DNA from: Enoplosus armatus
Taxonomy: Eukaryota; Chordata; Actinopteri; Centrarchiformes; Enoplosidae
Reading direction: 5' to 3'
Assembly (NCBI RefSeq): GCF_043641665.1
Contig: NC_092203.1
Span: 6,556,067 to 6,620,066, forward strand
Length of the DNA stretch: 64,000 nucleotides
Shown: in pieces, positions 39,117 to 56,130 of the stretch
Layout of the letters: each line of letters begins with the position of its first letter
Position numbering within the stretch: the first letter of the stretch is position 1
Notes under the pieces: model-generated
The model's database searches: none
The model's input: only the letters and a program-made list of their open reading frames with translations
Told to the model about the DNA's origin: nothing
Translations under genes and position numbers: made by a program

Positions 39117-40785
39117 CTACGGGAAGACATTAACCGTTTACAGTGATTACAACCCCACATCCACCGCGACACGGCGATTTAAGCCTCCTTTTTAAGACCA
39201 ATTTGATGCCAGTTAGAATTAAATGTAAAGCCCATTTTGTATTTGGTCTGCATGACTGATTTCTCGCTGAGTGACTGCGGCAGTTTTTCTCTTTAAAACC
39301 TGTTAAAGTGGATTCAAGATTTAAAACACTAAAGCCGTGTCCCGGACCTTTTAATGGCCTTCAGTTCAGATAATGTAATTACACACATTTTAAGAATTTC
39401 AGTACAAAGCACGGAGGATTGAGCAGAGAATGATAAAATATAGATTACAGGGCCACAATTTACTACAGAGGGTAGAAACAGATATGACCTTCTCATACTT
39501 TACACTAAATACATGTAGTACATATACTACTCCCCACAGCTGTCAAGAGTCTTTATAAGCTAAATGCAAGTATTTCAGGTGTCTGAAAGCTGATAAAATC
39601 ACACAGAATTTAAACATTTTATTTGCAAGGCTAGGTGATATTGTTTTTTAATTAAAAAATTTATAATACCCTTTTAATAGTCTGTAGTCTTATAGTTTGA
39701 ATAATCATGGTGGTGCCTCAGGTTCTTTTTTGTTATTGTTATGGAATTTTACTGGGTTAAAACTCGAGACTTAAAGGCAAAAACTAGTCTAGTATAGCTG
39801 CAACTGACCATTACTTTCATTACCGATCTTCCACTTATTTCCCTGATTAATGGAATTATAGTTTGATCTATGAAATGTCAGGGAAACGTCAAATACGTTG
39901 ATCCAGAGATCTTGCTTACAATCATAGAAGACGAAGAAAACCGGCAAATATTCAGATTTCCTACACATAACTATATTCAAAACATTTTAGGCCTTGAATA
40001 AAGATAATTTGATTTTATACTTGTTGAGACTTTCAGGCCTGCTTGTTTCTCTGTTTCTGGTCTCACTCATCAGGTTGTACCACCTACTAAACAAGCGATG
40101 AATGAGTACATAAACGGCACGTTAATGGAAATCAGTTGCTGCCCGTCAACTCAGTACATGGGCCAAATGTCCTCTAGGTTTCCCTTGAAAACCCAACTTG
40201 TTCATGAGTATGAAGCATTAAAAATATCCTTTTAACTGGCATTTGTGGTCTGTACATTTCCAATATATCTCAATATATCCATGAAATTTAGCAATCAGAG
40301 TGTACTTTTGGCAACTTTGACAACCCAAACACTACAACACTGAAATATGCCCTACTTATTAAAAGCTGCAAGAGCTGGTGGGGATCCAATGCCTTGCTCA
40401 AGGGTATGAAAATGGAGCAGATGTTTGCCAACTGTGGCCAAATGGCTGGTACTTTTGGCACTTCCTCATCTGTATTCTGTTACGTAACACAGAGGCTTCC
40501 CAGCTGCTTCATAAATCTTCTAGGAACCACAGCTGGTGTCATCGCAGAGGTCCACTGGAGAATTAGCTGTCTGTAAATAATGTCTAAATATAAAACAGCC
40601 CGAGTGAAAAACACACAGTTTCCCAGGAAACCTTGTTGTGAAGTAATTCAGGAAATGTTCTCAGTCAAAGTGACAGGTCTGATAATGTCGATTTGTTATG
40701 TGACACAGTAAACTGGGTTGTCCATATTTTGTAGCTTTGATGTCACTTTCACGCCTGTAGTTTTGGTCATTTGAAGAAAAACCAA
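39117..40785. other. Spacer DNA without recognised genes
   Basis: AT-rich; no coding exon, RNA gene or defined repeat that I can support. Confidence 0.5.
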
Positions 40786-41330
40786 GAGGCCTAAGTATTC
40801 AGATTCTTTACTTAAGGAAAAGTACCAATACCATAATGTAAAAATACTCAAAAATACATGACAAGTCAAAATCCTTCAAAAGTAAGCAATAAAATGTCCA
40901 CTTGGACTGATATATTATTATACATGACTTTATTACGTTGTTAATGCTGATGCATCAGTGTGTAAACAGCATTTTACTGTTTTAACCACTTTATATACAG
41001 TTAGGTATTTTAGTCTTGTGGTTCCAAATGTAGGGGTCAGGATCCCCCAAAGGTTCACAAGATGAATCTGAGGGGTCGTGAGATGATTAATGCGGAAGGA
41101 AAGGGGGGCTCCAACTATACACTGATTTTATATGAGGTAACAAGCCAAAAAGGGATGGAAATCACTGGTTTAATCCATAATATTAATTAATATTGACTTT
41201 TATAAGCTTATCATTTTTTTTTTTTTTTAATGTAAAAGTAACTAAACTTGAATAAATGTAGTGGATTAAAAATGACACTATTTCCCATTGAAATGTAGTG
41301 GATGTAAGTATGAAGTAGAAATTCATTCAA
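40786..41330 (+). repeat. Teleost dispersed repeat, family A (hAT-MITE-like)
   Basis: Starts gtattcagattctttactta and includes tgtagtggattaaaaatgac, features of a very common fish nonautonomous DNA element built around CAGTGGTGGAA / AAGTACTCAGATC motifs. A second, shorter copy is at 60968-61200 (cagtggtggaagaagtactc). Confidence 0.55.
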
Positions 41331-41400
41331 ATTTTATTTTTGTTTACTTTTGATTCTACTTTACTTGTAGTAGAATCAAAAGTAAACAAAAAATAAAATC
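41331..41400. repeat. Near-perfect ~30 bp inverted repeat (hairpin)
   Basis: The arm ending tgtttacttttgattctac pairs with gtagaatcaaaagtaaaca across a loop of about ten bases; pairing continues outward through ttttattttt/aaaaataaaat with one length difference. Could fold as a strong stem in DNA or RNA. Confidence 0.85.
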
Positions 41401-41563
41401 AGACATCTGCATCAATTGCATCATTATGACGCTGCATTCCACCTGCTGACCCGGGAGTTCCATGATGCTTTAATGTGCGATGACATTCTAGAACACAGCC
41501 AACACTATATATTCAAGAATTTTCGTCAATTTATCAGTCAGTCGTCCTTCGTCCGTGTGTGCA

Positions 41564-41745
41564 GAGCAAAAGAAAGAGCAAGAGCAAGAACAAGAACAAG
41601 AACAAGAGCAAGAACAAGAACAAGAACAAGAGCAAGAGCAAGAGCAAGAGCAAGAGCAAGAGCAAAAGCAAGAGCAAAAGCAAGAGCAAAAGCAAGAGCA
41701 AGAGCAAGAGCAAAAGCAAGAGCAAAAGCAAGAGCAAGACAAGAA
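41564..41745 (+). repeat. (AGCAAG)n hexamer microsatellite upstream of the SGNH-like gene
   Basis: About 180 bp of AGCAAG, AACAAG and AAAGCA units. Every frame is open on the plus strand, giving Gln-Glu, Lys-Ser/Lys-Asn or Arg-Ala/Arg-Thr repeats, which are artefacts of composition. Confidence 0.95.
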
Positions 41746-41833
41746 AAGCTCTTGGTTTTCCTCACCGAAGTAGTTTGGAAAAACGTCACTGACCAAAGCT
41801 ATAAGTTACAAGCTGCAGGTCTCCAACTACAAA

Positions 41834-42898
41834 ATGACTGAGAAGATCCGTCCCGCTGTCTTTTTTGACAAGGTGTTGGTAAAGCAGAGCTCAGATCAGA
41901 GTGAAGCTAAGACAGACGATATGTCTATCATGGCCTGTTTCAAGCCTCTGGAAAGAAGAAAGAGAGCTTATTCTGAAGTTTTTCAGAAATGCAACAGGAG
42001 CCAAGACAGCACCTCTCCCTTAAGAAAGAAGCGGAGGATCTGTGAGGAAAGATCTCAGGTCAAACGGGGTCATGGCATAAAAAGGCGCTGTGATGAAATT
42101 TCAAATAGCAGCGAAAGAACCCCAGAGATCTCCTCACCAGAGAGGAAGAGAAGCAGGACAAGCTCAGATAAAGAGGAGACAGTCGAAAAACTGCCAAGCA
42201 CCTCTAAGACGATCACCATGATCCAGGTCAATTCTCAGAAGAGGCAAGACAAGACCTCCAAGTCAGAGAATGAGACCAGACGTTCAGGCTGCGCACCAAC
42301 AGAGAGAAAGTGGAAAGAGATCTGCTGGGTGACAAAACCTGCAACTAAAATATGGATCATTGGGTCAAGTTACATTCGTCGAGGGGAGACAGCAGCATAT
42401 GAGAAGTTTGGGAAAAACTTCGGACTTAATGCCAACGTTGAATGGTTTGGCAAAGGAGGCATGCGCTGGAGTGGTGTCCTTCCACGCTTCTACGCAGAGT
42501 TGTCCTCACGGAGTCCCCCTGACGTTTTGGTCATCCATGCCGGTGGCAATGACCTGGGAATGATGTACCCCAAGGAACTTGCATCCTTAATGAAGAAGGA
42601 ACTGATGCAGCTCCATGCACAGTTTCCTTCGATGGTGATTGCATTTTCCTGCATCAACGAGCGTCAAGCATGGCGATACGGAAGGCCAGTCAAGATCAAC
42701 AAGGACAGAAAGATCGTGAACACATTCATGAGAAATTCTGTCGCCGACTTTGGTGGTCAAGTGATTGAACATCCTCTCCTTCGATATTATGACAACACAA
42801 TATTTGTAAGAGATGGAGTGCACTTCACCAAAGAAGGAAATGAAATCTTCTTGACAAGCATCCACTGTGCCCTGAAGAAAATCCTTCAGAGATCTTAA
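41834..42898 (+). CDS. SGNH-hydrolase-like protein with basic N-terminal tail
   Basis: Uninterrupted 354-codon frame, no introns. Residues 1-160 are rich in Lys/Arg/Ser/Glu with several clusters that could act as nuclear signals (RKKRR, KRRCD). Residues 170-352 fit the SGNH/GDSL esterase fold: block I IIGSSYI with catalytic Ser likely Ser179, an oxyanion-type glycine stretch GKGGMRW, block III GGND (237-240), and block V DGVH with Asp327 and His330. Related uncharacterised proteins are abundant in fish and invertebrate genomes, often linked to mobile DNA (recollection, not searched). Poly(A) signal aataaa at 43028. The start follows the hexamer repeat by about 90 bp. Lack of introns plus the transposon-rich setting suggests retrotransposed or element-borne origin. 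Substrate unknown. Confidence 0.75.
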   Translation: MTEKIRPAVFFDKVLVKQSSDQSEAKTDDMSIMACFKPLERRKRAYSEVFQKCNRSQDSTSPLRKKRRICEERSQVKRGHGIKRRCDEISNSSERTPEISSPERKRSRTSSDKEETVEKLPSTSKTITMIQVNSQKRQDKTSKSENETRRSGCAPTERKWKEICWVTKPATKIWIIGSSYIRRGETAAYEKFGKNFGLNANVEWFGKGGMRWSGVLPRFYAELSSRSPPDVLVIHAGGNDLGMMYPKELASLMKKELMQLHAQFPSMVIAFSCINERQAWRYGRPVKINKDRKIVNTFMRNSVADFGGQVIEHPLLRYYDNTIFVRDGVHFTKEGNEIFLTSIHCALKKILQRS

Positions 42899-43859
42899 GC
42901 ACAACCAACAGCCTGCACAACACATATGCTCTGCTGACCGACGACTTGTCCCTGGGCCTGTTTTCTCCACCTCCTAAATGTGACCTCCTGCTGTATATGT
43001 ATATGTGACCTATATGTGTAAAAAGTGAATAAAAATGTTAAATGCTAAAATCCTGTCCTTTCATGTTTGTTGTATAATTTGACTAAAATCTGTTACTTGT
43101 AGGAAAGTAGGAATTAAATGTATCTCTGTTTATCTATGTATCTGTCCACACATATAAAGCATATATAAATAGTGCAAAGGTATATAATATTAATGTTAAT
43201 TAATACATTAATAAGCATTTAAATATATGATTTAAAAGTAGCTTTACTGAAACAAATCACCTGAATTCCACTAGAGTACGAAGCTGAGACGGTGGCTGCT
43301 GCCTATTTCATTTTTTACTGGTACAGTAAGGTGAAAGTCCTGCAAATTATAATCCTTTAAAAACTACAAAAGACACTTAAATCCACACGTTCATCTGTTT
43401 ATGTCTCTTGATAAAATCTCTTTTGGATTTGGGTCAGCTCTGGCCATGTGAAGCACGGAGCCTTGACAGTCTCTTTAGTCAGATGGTGTACAGTGATTTA
43501 CTTAATGGTCTCATCATGTTGGTTATTTGCTTGTGTCTCATCCACTATAGACTGAAGAAGTCTGCATGCTATAGCGGCTGACAGCAAAAACAAAGTAAAC
43601 TGGCCTGATTTCAGAGGCAACGAGCCGAGAAATAAACTCTTTAATTCAGACATAATCTGACACGTAAAGATGTGTGCCACACGCATACGGACATATACAT
43701 GACGGCTTTAGCTCCGCATGAAACTTTTGTGATCCCCATGAGGAAATGAGGTACACACGGCTAATTTTGCCGCGTTAATAAGTGTTGATTTTTCTGCAGC
43801 AATTATTCCGAGCCCTCTGGGCTCCATGCTGGCAATTTGTGTCCAGTTCACTTTCCTTT
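42899..43859. other. SGNH-like gene 3' UTR and non-coding spacer
   Basis: The AATAAA at 43028-43033 probably ends the SGNH-like transcript. The rest is AT-rich with no recognised feature. Confidence 0.5.
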
Positions 43860-44710
43860 TTTTGACCATTTTAGCTGTGTTAATGCATATGGAATGAAAT
43901 TTCCCAAGGGTCTGGATTTTTTTCAGATTTTTTAATTTTCAATTTCAGCTCTTTAAATATATCAATAATATACTGTATACATCCAATTGTACAACTTGGC
44001 TCCATCATGGCCGCTTCTGACCAATTGAAACCCATGAAAACTACATTTTTTAATTCCTTGTTATTCACAGTATTAAATCATACAATTTAGGTAAAATTGC
44101 TTTAATTCTAAACTCAACACTTGAAAATTGTAGTTTTTAATGTTTTCTACCAGATTGTGTCATTTGTCCATTTTTGGCCATGGGAGCAATTTCATGTAAT
44201 ATTCTTAGTTTCCAATAGGGGCGTATGATGGCTTACTGCACGCCAATGGAGCGAATGAATGACACAATTTTGACATAATTGTGATCTTAAGGATGTCAGA
44301 TAATGATTTGTGTTTGTGCATGAAAAGAATTGTTCCTGTGCGTGAAATTGCAGCACAAATATGTATTGTATAGTTGCAGTGAATTTCTGTTGATGCAGGC
44401 TATTGAGCTTTGAGTTTCCCAGGAAAACTTGGCTTTGATGCACATGTTGAAAGCACCCGTGGCTTTGTTTTTTTTTCATTAAAAAAATGCCACATACAAC
44501 TACACAATAGCCCTTACACATCTAAATATCTACTCTCCAAAAAAAAAAAAATCACAGGACATCTTGCAGAGGTCAAAGATGCAGCTACAGGGGAAACAAA
44601 AACAAACTCTGGCACTGTTTATAAATCTGTCCTGGTGTTTATGCAGGTGCAGTCAATACTAATGCTATAAGTAAGCCTAACAGCTCCCAGGTCATTTTTT
44701 CTCTGGCAAG

Positions 44711-46135
44711 ATGGCAAGAAGGTCATATTCACTGCTTCAAGCACGTGACTATGTGATGCAATCGGAGAGCGAAGATGGGGAGAAATCCTCTGCAGTTGAA
44801 GAAGAGACATCTTCAACTAAGATGAGGACACATCCTCTCCTGAAGATGAGGGGACACCCTCCTCAGAGGATGGCAGCATCACCACTGATGATGAGGAGTA
44901 CCGGCCAGCGCCTGATTCCTCTTCCTCAGGGGGTGAGGACAATACAGACACAGTGGTGGAGGCCGAGCAGCTAATGGCAGAGACAGTAGAAGCAGTGGCA
45001 GAGACAGAGGAGCTGGCGGCTGAGTGGATGTCTCGTGATGGGAAAATTATGTGGTTTCCCACTGCTAAAGAGACCGTGCACTACAATCCAGTACCCACTG
45101 GTATCACCCCGGGGTCCACCCTGTATGCAGTTGCCCGCATCAGCAGCCTGAGGTCTGCCTTTGACCTGTTTATAACAGAGGAGATCATTCAGCTGCTGTG
45201 TACCCACACAAACCTGCATGGGAGGCGAAGGTGTGGGGATTGGAGGGATGTGGATGAAGTGGAGATGAGAGCCTACATCAGGATTCTGATTCTGGCTGGC
45301 GTCTGCCGCTCAAGACATGAAGCAACACGTGGCGTGTGGGGTGACAAGACAGGACGGGCCATATTTTGTGCTACGATGCCCCTCTACCGCTATGCTCAGA
45401 TCAGCTCTAACATCCGCTTTGATGACAGGCTCACCCGCCCGGGGCGCTTCAGGGACGATAAGCTCGCCGCATTTCACATTCTGTGGGAAAAGTGGGTGGC
45501 TCGCCTTCCCCTCTTGTTCAATCCAGGGGTTGATGTGTGTGTCGACGAGCAGCTTGTTGCATTCAAAGGTCATTGTGGATTTCGACAATATATGCCCAAC
45601 AAGCCTGCAAAGTACGGCATTAAAATATGGGTCACCTGTGATGTGGCAACCTCCTATGCCTGGAGGATGCAGATTTACACAGGAAAACCCCCCGGTAGCT
45701 CCCGGGAAGTTAACCAGGGAATGAGGGTCACACTCCAACTGACAGAGGGGCTCCAAGGACACACTGTCACATGTGACAACTGCTTTACTTCGTTCGCCTT
45801 GGCAGAGGAACTCCTCAGATCAGAAATCAGTCCATCCTGAGTGGGAGTCCTCTAAAACCTACCAACGGAGGGTGTTCCTTGAAGAGCTGGGGCACATGCT
45901 GGTGACCCCAGCAATTGCAAGACGGCCTTGACCCCAACGCTCAACAGCCACTGCTGCCATTGTTGCCGGGATACAGCAGTCTGAATCAGAACATGACCCA
46001 CGGCCCGCCAGCAAAATGAGGAGAAGGTGCAAACTGTGCACCTACAGGAGAAGAACGGCAACCACTTGCTCCAGCTGTGGAAAGTGTGTCTGCAAGGACC
46101 ACTCTACTGTGGTTTGCACATCCTGCTGCCCTTGA
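44711..46135 (+). pseudogene. piggyBac (PGBD4-like) transposase, frameshifted and internally deleted
   Basis: Begins MARRSYSLLQARDYV, then an acidic Ser/Glu/Asp-rich tail. A frameshift at about 44812-44822 moves the frame; the main segment to 45840 (LYAVARISSLRSAFDLFITE...) is the DDE_Tnp_1_7 domain. It has the first catalytic aspartate in CVDEQLVAFKG and the second in TCDNCFTS. After EELLR the frame ends at a TGA (45838). It resumes in another frame as WESSKTYQRRVFLEELG, so the ~150 aa that should carry the third catalytic Asp are gone. Another stop lies at 45929. A C-terminal cysteine-rich finger (RRRCKLCTYRR..., CSSCGKCVCKDH) ends at 46135. Catalytically dead. Confidence 0.85.
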
Positions 46136-46174
46136 GCATGCACACACACACACTTATTGAAACACACTATTTAA

Positions 46175-46179
<5 letters not shown>

Positions 46180-46253
<74 letters not shown>

Positions 46254-46268
46254 ACACACACACACACA
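46180..46268 (+). repeat. (CT)n/(CA)n compound microsatellite
   Basis: CT run followed by CA runs just after the piggyBac transposase stop. Confidence 0.95.
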
Positions 46269-46326
46269 TGCAGCTGTTGTTCTCTATAAAAATAAATGCT
46301 GCAGCTTTATTTTTCAAAACAAATTT

Positions 46327-47250
46327 AAAGGGTTAAAATTCTGAAATTGAATGAAATTTGGGATTTCATGGTCAGGACCGATTCTAATTTAAAAAAAATT
46401 AACTGTTGAAAGTAGAAAATAATCTTGATATGTGGTATTTTTTATAGCATTTTGTAAAAACAGGAAATGGCCATTTTTGTCCACGAACATGCTAAGTGGG
46501 AGTTTTTATGTTTTTTTGTCACTGTACAAAAAAGTAATGATGCATAAAAATTAATGATACTGCTAATTATTGACATACATTTAGCTGCGTGGATGGTTAA
46601 AAAAATATATCAGGTAGCATGTATTATTTGGTTAAAAAAAGTGATTTTATGCTTTTCTCCCTTATAAATCATTAGCATTATGTGATCTAACAGGCATTTA
46701 AAGGGTTAAAATTCTGAATTTGAATGAAATTTTGGTTTTCATGACCAGGACTGATGCAAATTTAAAAAATCTAGTTGGTGAAAGTGGAAAAATCTTTTAA
46801 TATATATTAATTTTATAGCATTTTGGGAATGCAAACAGGAGGTGGCCATTTTTGGCCACAAACACGTTGAGTGGGAGTTTTATCTATTTTGCTTTCCCTG
46901 CACAAAAATAACAATGCATAATAATCAGTGTTGTTGTTAATCAGTTACATATCTCAGACTGTGCTATTGATAATACAAGAAAAACCAGTAGCACTGAGAA
47001 TACAGAAAGTGGTCATTTTTGAGGTTGTTTTCCAACAAGTGCATTGTGCAAACAAACTGGCATTTGAAGGGTTAAAAAATAAAAAAGGAATGGATATTTT
47101 ATACTTATGATAAGAACTGATGTTAGTTAAAGACTTTATGCAGTAAAAGTAGCAAAGAACATAAAAAATCTAAAAAATTACATCCTCAGTCTGTTCGTGG
47201 CCATTTTTGGCTAGTGGATAGTGATTTTGAACAAAGCCAGAGGGTTAATT
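46327..47250 (+). repeat. Degenerate ~370 bp tandem units in the piggyBac 3' region
   Basis: Units starting aaagggttaaaattctga recur at 46330 and 46703 (period 373) and, more degraded, at 47069 (period 366). Each contains tataGCATTTTg-type sequence, a ggccatttttgg palindrome and gagtgggagtttt. Confidence 0.75.
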
Positions 47251-47505
47251 GGAGAGGTGTTTGTCCACTGACAGGGCTGATATGGCTCTGAGGCGGCCGC
47301 TACAAACTATTCCATGACATTCATTTTGGCTAAGTTATGACAGCTTTAGTAAAAAACCTGACATGCTTTCTTACTTATCAATAAACAAACACACCCTTAT
47401 TAATTGTGGGTAGAGCTTACACCAGTAGTCAATTTTAGTTGATCAACAGAAAATACATCTGCAAGCATATAAATAGTTGTCTCGCTGTTTCCCTCTCACA
47501 GCGTC

Positions 47506-52240
<4,735 letters not shown>

Positions 52241-53591
52241 ACGCCCAGTAACGCCCAGTAACGCCCACACACAGTACAACAATAAACTCTCTCTCCTCTG
52301 CTGAAGCGACACACACTTCTCTGAACTAACTCAGCGTCGCTCCTAATTTAAAGTTGTCCTTGATGCTTGTTGTAAACAGTTCAATCGTTTTCACTCCTGA
52401 GAACGATCTTTGTTGAATAAAACTGAGAAACGTATGAAATATAAATAAAATCTTACGAATGTCTTGACTCCAGTTTGAGTGGATCTCATTTATTGCATTT
52501 TTGGTTGACCAACCAACTTTGTCAACAACATGCACATTTTTGATTCACTCTAGAAATGTCTAAAGGGAATTTTCTTCAGGCTGTGCAGCAGTTGATACCA
52601 ACCTTTCATCAAAGTTGCATGCCAAATGAAAGCTGTCATAGTAATGGTATCTTTGCAGTGCAGTATTACTCTTTGTATCTTAAAGTTGAGATCTCTAACT
52701 TATGTCCAGAAGAACAGAAAACTAAAATCTAACTTAAACTGTTATACCTCAAATATTAAAACGTCTGACTTTTGAACTTTCCAGGCAGCATTTGCCAAGT
52801 ACTCCCTTATGAAATATGGTCAACTCTGGCTTTCTGCACAGGCCTGCTGTCATGCAGGAGGACTGGAAGAAGGAAGTCTTGGCAGATTCCAGATATCAGG
52901 TCAAGGCCACTTTATGAGTAAAGGCACGAATGACCTGCCTGCCTTGGACAGTGTTTGTTGTACAGCTCTTGTTTGAAAGAATGGATTTACAGTACATTTC
53001 CAAGTTGAGTTGGCTGACAGGACTGATCCCCATCATTCACACAAATTGTACTTAAAGTATTAGTTTGACATTTTGGGAAATACTCTGACTTTGAGTTCAT
53101 TTATAAACAACATATTGTCGTACATCATATCTTGTTTGTTTAAACTGTAGTAAAACTCAAGTGTCATAGGGTGATTCACGGCTTTACTTTCTTGGCCGTG
53201 TGCAGTGACTTCCTGGAGTCTCAAAGAAATCACTCCGCCTGGATTTTGTTACCTTTACACTGAGCCAGGCTAGCTGTTTTCTCCTATTTCCAGTCTTTAA
53301 GGCTAAGCTAAGCTAACGGCTGCTGGCTCTTGCTTCATATTGAACAGACAAAACTAAGAGTGATCGATCTTCTCTCGGCAAGAAAGCAAAAAGGAATTAA
53401 GACTACTTAAACCCTTTGGGGAATCACTAAGTCCCTAAAAAGAGTGTTAATATGTGCTTTTAATAGGTCCAGCATGGGATACTAGTGTCTGAAGTTGGAC
53501 ATAGTTCCTCCAGACAAATGGCTCTTGTCATTGACTGTTCCCTGAGAGAGAGAGAGAGAGAGAGAGAGCTCTTATAACCAAACAGAAGCAG

Positions 53592-53622
<31 letters not shown>

Positions 53623-53954
53623 AAAAGAGAGAAGACAGTCCCATCTCTTCATTCCCAGTATGCTGAGTGTCGAGACTGAACACAGTGAGTTCATTACTTT
53701 ACTCATCTATTTAAAAGTCACATTATTGCATCCTAGAGTGTAGTAGTACTTGTGTGTTTTCTGTTGTAGACTGCTATATTTGTATTTTTACTTGAGGATA
53801 TTGTTCGTGTAGCTCATTGGCATGCAGTTTTGTAGTTCTACTTTTAGTTTTGTATTGCGACATAAAGTTGCCTCCTCTGCTCTTCTCTGTAGGGTTTCCA
53901 TGCAGGGAAAGACAGCAGGACAGACAGTGGACTAACATTGGACCCAACAGGAAA

Positions 53955-55691
53955 ATGGTTCCAGTTAAACTTCTCATTCTGGGAGCTCAGAACACTGGAA
54001 AAACAGGTAGATTAGACAGAAGAAACATTAGCGCAAAAGAGGTTACGTTTAGGGTTAAAGTTTGGTCATGGTTTAAGAGGTTTTGCTAAATATGGAAATT
54101 TTACACAGGTCTTTGGTTGACCCCTCTTTCTGAGCATTGAAGTGTAAATGTGTCCAGCCTCTGTGACCTCCGCTGCTAAGTTTGAATGTCAAACTACTGC
54201 ATATGTCTTTTGTCAAAAAAGTTAATCCACAGATCAGAAATATCTGCATGGCAAGAGACACAGATGTGACAGCAAACTTTAATTCCTGAAAATGGATGAA
54301 AACACAGTCTTTTTCAGCTGTAAAGGCTCAAATAACAGCTTCAACGAGCCTAAATAACCTTTTAATGTGTCCTGCCAAAAGGAAATACAGTGAGCCCTCA
54401 AACACCATACACAGATGTCAAACAAACATGAACCCAGAGTCCTTCCACCCAAACACAGAGAAAGCACTTCTGCCTTTGTTTAAACAAAATACTAAGAGGA
54501 TAACTCTCAAAGCAACGGTGACATAACACGAGCATACAGTAGGCTGATGATCAGATGTAATAATGTGTAAATCAAACTTCATGTGTGTGAATGCACAGTA
54601 TGTAAGAGAATTATTAGTTAGTTAGCATCTGTTGGCTGTTCACTCTCTGGTGTCTGTTTTGTGTCTCCAGCACTGTGCGTTCGTTTCATAACTAAGCGCT
54701 TCATTGGTGAATACGACCATAAAAAGGGTAAATATTGACATAGGACCATGCTTTACTGACCTGCATCATTCACTGACAGGATAAAATAAGTAAATGTGTG
54801 TTACTACAGAGGTGACCTACAGGTGCAGTCGGGCGGTGGACCAGGAAGCTGTTGATCTGGAGATTTTGGATATCGCTTGTAAGGTAAAATTATTTATTAA
54901 GATATAGCCAGGCTAGCTGTTTCCCCCTGTTTCCAGTCTTTAAGCTAAGCTAAGTTAATTGCCTGCTGGAAATAAGTGAAGACGCCTATTTTCCAAAATG
55001 CCAAACTCGTCTTGTGAAGTTCTGATGAGTGATTTGACATGAGTCAGTGCTTCTCACATCTGTAGTTTTATGATACATGACGTTATCTCCTGCAGGAGAG
55101 CTCCGTGGCTTCTCTGGAGTCTTCCATCCGCTGGGCAGACGGTTTCCTGCTGCTGTACTCCATCACACAACGCCTCAGCTTCCTGGAGGTCCCTCAACTC
55201 AAGAAACTCATCGACCGAACCAAACAGAGTCTAGGTAGGGAACTAACTTTCTCATTATTGGAGGGACTGTTGAAGGAAATGTGCAGACACTCCTGACTGC
55301 AACATCAGATACCACCACTTACCACCAGGAGTTAGTGGCAAATCCTACACATAGAGGCTTTAATGTCACTAATTTGACGGCATAGATGTAAAGGCTGCAT
55401 GTGGTCAGCTAAATTATTCGAGCTCTCCTGTTCTCCAATGTCTTTTCACATCAAATTTAATGTCAGCATCACCAGTAACTGCTGTATATGTGTGTAAAGA
55501 TGACTTAGAGACATATGAAACAGTGCTTTGACAGCTAAATAACATACCAGCTGTTCAACCAGCAGTTTGATCTCCACGGGGACAGTGTGTTCACTATGTT
55601 TGCTCTTAAAGTCCAGTGAGTCTCTGTTCTAACTCCGTCTGACATCTGTCTATTGTCACCTTTACACACACACACACACACACCCACACCC

Positions 55692-55750
<59 letters not shown>

Positions 55751-55863
55751 TGAGACATACATGCCATATTTGGCAGGCCATCCTGTGCTCTGTAGGTAAC
55801 AACACAAACTCTCCACTCTGCATGCCATAGCATCATGCTGCCGGTTTATTGTCACTTTATTTT

Positions 55864-55912
<49 letters not shown>

Positions 55913-56091
55913 AGTTGTTCCTACAGTGCTGGTAGCCAATAAGGCAGACTTGGAAATCGGCAGGGAGGTGACAACCGAGGAAGGACAGAGACTGGCCAAG
56001 GATTTAAGGTTTGTGTGTGTTTGCAGTTTTTATGCTACCAAATATCTTCACAGTATTGAACATTGATATGAATTAAATAGGTGTAACATTC

Positions 56092-56130
<39 letters not shown>

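Larger units (their letters stand above)
43860..47260 (+). mobile_element. Defective piggyBac-superfamily transposon (limits approximate)
   Basis: Contains a broken piggyBac transposase (44711-46135). It is flanked on both sides by non-coding DNA sharing a ccatttttggcca motif: on the left near 44170, on the right near 46467, 46842 and 47202. The right flank consists of degenerate ~370 bp units. Several gggttaa sequences (the usual inner end of a piggyBac right terminus next to TTAA) occur at 46330, 46703, 47069 and 47242. I could not identify a matching left terminus, so the boundaries are estimates. Confidence 0.6.
38510..47334. other. Spacer between the duplicate copies
   Basis: 8.8 kb of sequence with no counterpart to the right of 56325 or to the left of 29588. 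It is a patchwork of a THAP exon, a delta-catenin exon, dispersed repeats, an intronless SGNH-like gene and a piggyBac relic. I found no target-site duplication or terminal repeat bounding the whole block, so it does not look like one mobile element. Confidence 0.85.

Noticed and set aside
41416..41841. Frames with Gln-Glu, Lys-Ser, Arg-Ala/Thr or poly-Leu runs, one of which overlaps the SGNH-like start codon
   Set aside because: All come from the hexamer repeat, which is open in all frames. The overlap of its stop with the downstream ATG looks accidental rather than a coupled two-frame element.
45310..45762. 150-codon minus-strand frame
   Set aside because: Antisense shadow of the piggyBac transposase domain; no independent similarity seen.
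38510..47334. Spacer as one large transposon (for example a giant THAP- or piggyBac-bearing element)
   Set aside because: No terminal inverted repeats or target duplication at 38510 and 47334, and the contents include a spliced catenin exon unlike transposon cargo.
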